Assembly (NCBI GenBank): GCA_002311915.1
Contig: DCAF01000037.1
Span: 1 to 9,356 of the forward strand
Source of the DNA: Sulfurovum sp. UBA1140
Lineage (GTDB): Bacteria > Campylobacterota > Campylobacteria > Campylobacterales > Sulfurovaceae
Direction of reading: 5' to 3'
DNA: 9,356 bases
The notes under the pieces were generated by a model that saw only the letters and a program-made list of their open reading frames with translations, did not search any database and was not told the origin of the DNA. The position numbers and the translations under genes were made by a program. This document shows positions 6,599-9,356 of this stretch, piece by piece (the first letter of the stretch is position 1; every line of letters starts with the position of its first letter).

Positions 6599-7509
6599 TG
6601 AAAAAGGGTTGTATTGCATTACTCTTTTTACTGTTTATCGGTTCTCTTCATGCAATACAACCTACTCAAGAGCCGTCAAAGAGTAGTCGTTGGATGTCGG
6701 TCTCTTCAAATGGGAATTATTCGGTAGCTTTAAAAAAAGATGGCACTCTTTGGGCATTTAAAACGACGAAGAGTAAAAAATCTCTTCTCTTTATTACCAT
6801 GCCCAAGCAGATAGGTATTGGGCATAATTGGGTAAGTGCTTCATCGGGTAGAACTCATGCATTGGCTGTTAAAAAAGATGGTACATTGTGGGCATGGGGA
6901 CGAGATATTCGTGATGGTGTTAAGCATAAAATCTCTTCGATGTTACCGATTAAAATAACCCAAAGCTCTGATTGGGTTGTTGCCCATACTCATGGTGATA
7001 GTTATACCCTTGCATTGAAAAAAGATGGAACACTTTGGGGGTGGGGAACCATTCGTATGGGAAAAGAGATGAATCTTTTAACCCCCAAACAGATAACCAA
7101 GATTCATGATTGGGAACGTATCTCGATAGGGCGTTACAATATTGTGGCTTGTAAAGCAGATGGTACGCTTTGGGCTTGGGGGGAGAACACAAAATATATC
7201 AATCAGAATATATTTCCCACCAACCTAACTTCTAATATTGCTCCTAGAAAAATAACTCTGTTACCCATGTTAATTCAAGAGATGGAGTCATCGGGTATGA
7301 TTATTTCGTTACGAGACCCTACACAGGGGGGTATTATTAAAGAGAATGGAAGTTTGTGGATATGGAGAAGAATAGATAGCAAAGAGATATTAATAGAAGA
7401 ACCTACAAAAAGTAGTGATTGGAAGAGTGTTTGCGTGAAAGGAAATCGAGTTTTAGCCATTAAAAAAGAGGGAACATTGTGGTTTTGGACGATTGAAAAT
7501 AAGAAATAG
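6598..7509 (+). CDS. Exported RCC1-repeat beta-propeller protein
   Basis: The protein is 303 aa with a GTG start in TAGTG, overlapping the previous stop. The signal peptide is clear (MKKGCIALLFLLFIGSLHA), cleaved after about residue 19. The rest is a chain of RCC1-type blades marked by a DGTLW core at 48-52, 94-98, 143-147 and 188-192, with weaker copies NGSLW (250-254) and EGTLW (291-295). Each blade also has an upstream W-x-x-V/I strand and usually a small-Ala-Val/Leu-Lys-x-Asp-Gly segment. Six blade cores are seen; RCC1 propellers commonly have seven, so the propeller is either six-bladed or closed by a degenerate blade. The fifth unit is preceded by a longer spacer. Such proteins usually bind other proteins or surface ligands; no catalytic residues are apparent. 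It is likely periplasmic or exported, and a partner for the neighbouring lipoprotein is a guess. Confidence 0.85.
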   Translation: MKKGCIALLFLLFIGSLHAIQPTQEPSKSSRWMSVSSNGNYSVALKKDGTLWAFKTTKSKKSLLFITMPKQIGIGHNWVSASSGRTHALAVKKDGTLWAWGRDIRDGVKHKISSMLPIKITQSSDWVVAHTHGDSYTLALKKDGTLWGWGTIRMGKEMNLLTPKQITKIHDWERISIGRYNIVACKADGTLWAWGENTKYINQNIFPTNLTSNIAPRKITLLPMLIQEMESSGMIISLRDPTQGGIIKENGSLWIWRRIDSKEILIEEPTKSSDWKSVCVKGNRVLAIKKEGTLWFWTIENKK

Positions 7510-7520
7510 AGGCAAAAATA

Positions 7521-8369
7521 ATGATAAATAGAGCCATATGGCTGGTGGTGATGAGTGGTTTTTTACAAGCAAGTATAGATTTTTCTAAGCATATAGTAAA
7601 AGATAACACCATATTAGAGGTGACAAATGTAAAGGCAAATGATTTTTTAAATCTAAGAGAAGACCCTACAGTTAAAGGTAAAAAACTGTATAAGATTCCT
7701 CATGATGCTAAAAATCTAATGAGTTTTGATAAAGAGATTGTTAAAAAATTGGGTAAAAATATATGGATACCCATTCGATTGGGCTTTTCTGAGGGCTTTG
7801 TTAACGGTTGGGTTAAAGCCAAGTATGTTAAGTTGTATCAAAAATTTGAAGCGTTGGTTGAGGGTGATTTGTTGGTAATATTTCCTCATTTTATCGAAGG
7901 AAAAACCAAGCATGGCTGGATTCTTTTAAATGACAGCATTGAAATGGAACACTACAGTGGGTGTGATGAACGGGAGAACCCAGAGCTTTTAATAGATTGG
8001 TCTCGTTTTGATGTTCGCCTTAAAGTACACTACACACTTCAAGATGTTTTTGATACAGAAGAGATTTTTGAAACGGTTGAGTATGATGATTTAACAACCT
8101 TTGGTTGGTTTAATGAAGATGCAAAAACTTTTAATATAAAAAAAGTAAACCGTTATGGGTTGGATGGATACCGATACTCGGTTGGTGTTGAGGGGTGTGG
8201 TATTAACTATTACTTTTTTAAGATTAATGGTAAAGTTTTGATTGTTCGTGAACCTTTTAATCTTCAGTTACCACGATTAAAAGGAACCCAAAAACTGCCA
8301 AAGAATTGGAAATATGATGATAAAGATGAAATTATGCACTATATTATTAGACATTTAAGGGTTTTTTAG
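7521..8369 (+). CDS. Exported protein with N-terminal SH3b-like domain
   Basis: The protein is 282 aa. A short signal peptide (MINRAIWLVVMSGFLQA, cleavage near residue 17) is followed by a bacterial SH3-like domain at about 32-107. This is recognised by LEVTNVKANDFLNLREDPT, the Leu-Asn-Leu-Arg core of SH3b, and by a closing GWVKAKYVKLY strand. SH3b domains often bind peptidoglycan or cell-wall peptides. The remaining 175 residues have no family I recognise; they are rich in aromatic and acidic residues and alternate like beta strands. The mature protein has only two cysteines, C148 and C226, which could form a disulfide. The start is backed by AGAGG just after the previous stop, with an 11-base gap, so it belongs to the same transcription unit. 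SH3b is a fair call; the overall role is unknown. Confidence 0.75.
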   Translation: MINRAIWLVVMSGFLQASIDFSKHIVKDNTILEVTNVKANDFLNLREDPTVKGKKLYKIPHDAKNLMSFDKEIVKKLGKNIWIPIRLGFSEGFVNGWVKAKYVKLYQKFEALVEGDLLVIFPHFIEGKTKHGWILLNDSIEMEHYSGCDERENPELLIDWSRFDVRLKVHYTLQDVFDTEEIFETVEYDDLTTFGWFNEDAKTFNIKKVNRYGLDGYRYSVGVEGCGINYYFFKINGKVLIVREPFNLQLPRLKGTQKLPKNWKYDDKDEIMHYIIRHLRVF

Positions 8370-8390
8370 CACCAGATTAAAGGTTAAAAA

Positions 8391-8397
8391 GGGAGAG
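8391..8397 (+). promoter_or_regulatory. Ribosome binding site that supports a TTG start
   Basis: GGGAGAG stands just before TTG at 8399. The next ATG (8441) has no comparable site and would remove the N-terminal tail and part of the first membrane helix. Confidence 0.5.
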
Positions 8398-8398
8398 T

Positions 8399-9301
8399 TT
8401 GAAATCATATATTAAAAATATAGATAGGGGTATTCTGTTTATGTTGTTGGCATCACTCTCGTTTGCAGTGATGGGTGGATTTGCCAAAGTGGTGAGCGAG
8501 GTATTGCCCCCTGTTGAGGTGACATTTTTTAGAAATGTCTTTGGTGTGGCACTGGTAGGATTTGCCATTTATAAATCACCACTCAAACAGATAGGTGGGA
8601 AACCCTTACTGCTTCTTTTCAGAGGAACCATGGGGTTTATGGCTCTTTTGGCATACTTTTATATTATTGCCTATATTCCATTAGGAGAGGCAGTAACTTA
8701 CAATAAAACTTCACCCATTTTTGTAGCAATCTTTGCCTATATGTTTTTAAATGAGAAGTTAAACAGATGGGGAGTTTTGGCGATTGGATTGGGCTTTGTT
8801 GGTATTTTGTTTATTGCCCAACCCACAGGTGGTTCGTTTGATAAGTATGATATGTTGGGTATATTCTCAGGGATAGGAGCAGCGTTAGCCTATACCTCTA
8901 TTCGTGAACTTCGGCAATATTATGATACCCGAGCCATTGTTATGAGTTTTATGGGTGTGGGAACCCTAGCGCCACTAATTTTAATGTTGCTTACCCCCTA
9001 TGTTACTCCTCCTGAGGCATTGGATTTTATGTTTGCTAAATTTGTTATGCCCGAAGGTATTATCTGGTTGTATGTAGTAATGATGGGCATATTTGCAACA
9101 GCATCTCAGATATTAATGACCAAAGCCTATGAGTTGACCAAAGCAGGAATTGTTGGAACCATAAGTTATTCTAATATTGTTTTTGCTCTAATTATTGGTG
9201 TGGCATTGGGTGACTCAATACCAAATTTTTGGACTTTTTTCGGGATTACACTGGTGATTTCATCAGGACTGTTGGTGGCTTTATCAAAAGACAAGAGTTA
9301 A
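8399..9301 (+). CDS. EamA-domain (DMT superfamily) transporter
   Basis: This 300-aa integral membrane protein has the ten-helix, two-repeat architecture of drug/metabolite transporters. Repeat one spans about 11-140 and includes FFRNVFGVAL (43-52) and the conserved region GEAVTYNKTSPIFVAIFAYMFLNEKL (96-121). Repeat two spans about 152-295 and includes ALAYTSIREL and, near the end, TKAYELTKAGIVGTISYSNIVFA. The C-terminus is short and charged. Members export metabolites, amino acids or drugs using ion gradients; the substrate cannot be read from sequence. It uses a TTG start behind GGGAGAG. It lies 29 bases after the SH3b gene, so it is probably co-transcribed with the envelope genes, but a functional link is not shown. 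The 55 bases after the stop contain no clear terminator. Confidence 0.93.
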   Translation: MKSYIKNIDRGILFMLLASLSFAVMGGFAKVVSEVLPPVEVTFFRNVFGVALVGFAIYKSPLKQIGGKPLLLLFRGTMGFMALLAYFYIIAYIPLGEAVTYNKTSPIFVAIFAYMFLNEKLNRWGVLAIGLGFVGILFIAQPTGGSFDKYDMLGIFSGIGAALAYTSIRELRQYYDTRAIVMSFMGVGTLAPLILMLLTPYVTPPEALDFMFAKFVMPEGIIWLYVVMMGIFATASQILMTKAYELTKAGIVGTISYSNIVFALIIGVALGDSIPNFWTFFGITLVISSGLLVALSKDKS

Positions 9302-9356
9302 GTATTTATCTCAATAGTAGCAATAAACAATCATATTTAAAAAGTAAAATCATTAA

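Noticed and set aside
6733..7173. Regularly spaced direct repeats that might suggest a CRISPR array
   Set aside because: They are in frame and encode DGTLW blade cores of a beta-propeller; spacers and repeats are both coding.
9302..9356. Terminator or new promoter after the permease
   Set aside because: The 55 bases are AT-rich with no stem of useful length or T-run, and too short to call a promoter.

Overview
The window looks like a low-GC chromosomal segment from a Campylobacterota (epsilonproteobacterial) bacterium, probably a free-living type related to Sulfurimonas or Sulfurovum. The evidence is the AT-rich composition, a MutS2 whose opening residues resemble what I recall of epsilonproteobacterial MutS2, a DUF3108-type exported protein, and sigma70-like promoters built on a good -10 box in T/A-rich DNA. 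Genus is an inference; no rRNA or other marker is present.

Left edge (1-1064): the last 140 codons of an AAA/ABC-type ATPase and a complete CxxC/HNH nuclease overlap by one base (TAATG). This arrangement and the motifs match the PtuA-PtuB pair of Septu anti-phage defence, also used as the effector of Ec78-type retrons. Most of the ATPase, and any retron reverse transcriptase or ncRNA, lies outside the window. Only 9 bases separate the nuclease stop from the mutS2 start.

Centre (1074-4472): a complete MutS2 (734 aa) has clear ATPase motifs and a C-terminal Smr domain whose usual LDLRG-like motif has diverged. It converges on, and overlaps by 27 bp, a 406-aa MscS-family mechanosensitive channel on the minus strand.

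Right half (4473-9356): a 128-bp divergent promoter region leads to an exported DUF3108-like protein. A second promoter then opens a tight five-gene run: an exported protein of unknown function, a lipoprotein with two CX12C units, an exported RCC1-type beta-propeller, an exported SH3b-like protein, and an EamA/DMT-family permease. Gaps are -1 to 29 bases, and three of the five genes start with GTG or TTG. The first four are all predicted to cross the inner membrane, so this looks like a cell-envelope operon of unknown job. The permease may simply be co-transcribed.

No tRNA, rRNA, CRISPR array, insertion sequence or gene-free stretch longer than 300 bases was seen. The two most interesting items are the Septu/retron-type pair abutting mutS2 and the uncharacterised envelope operon.
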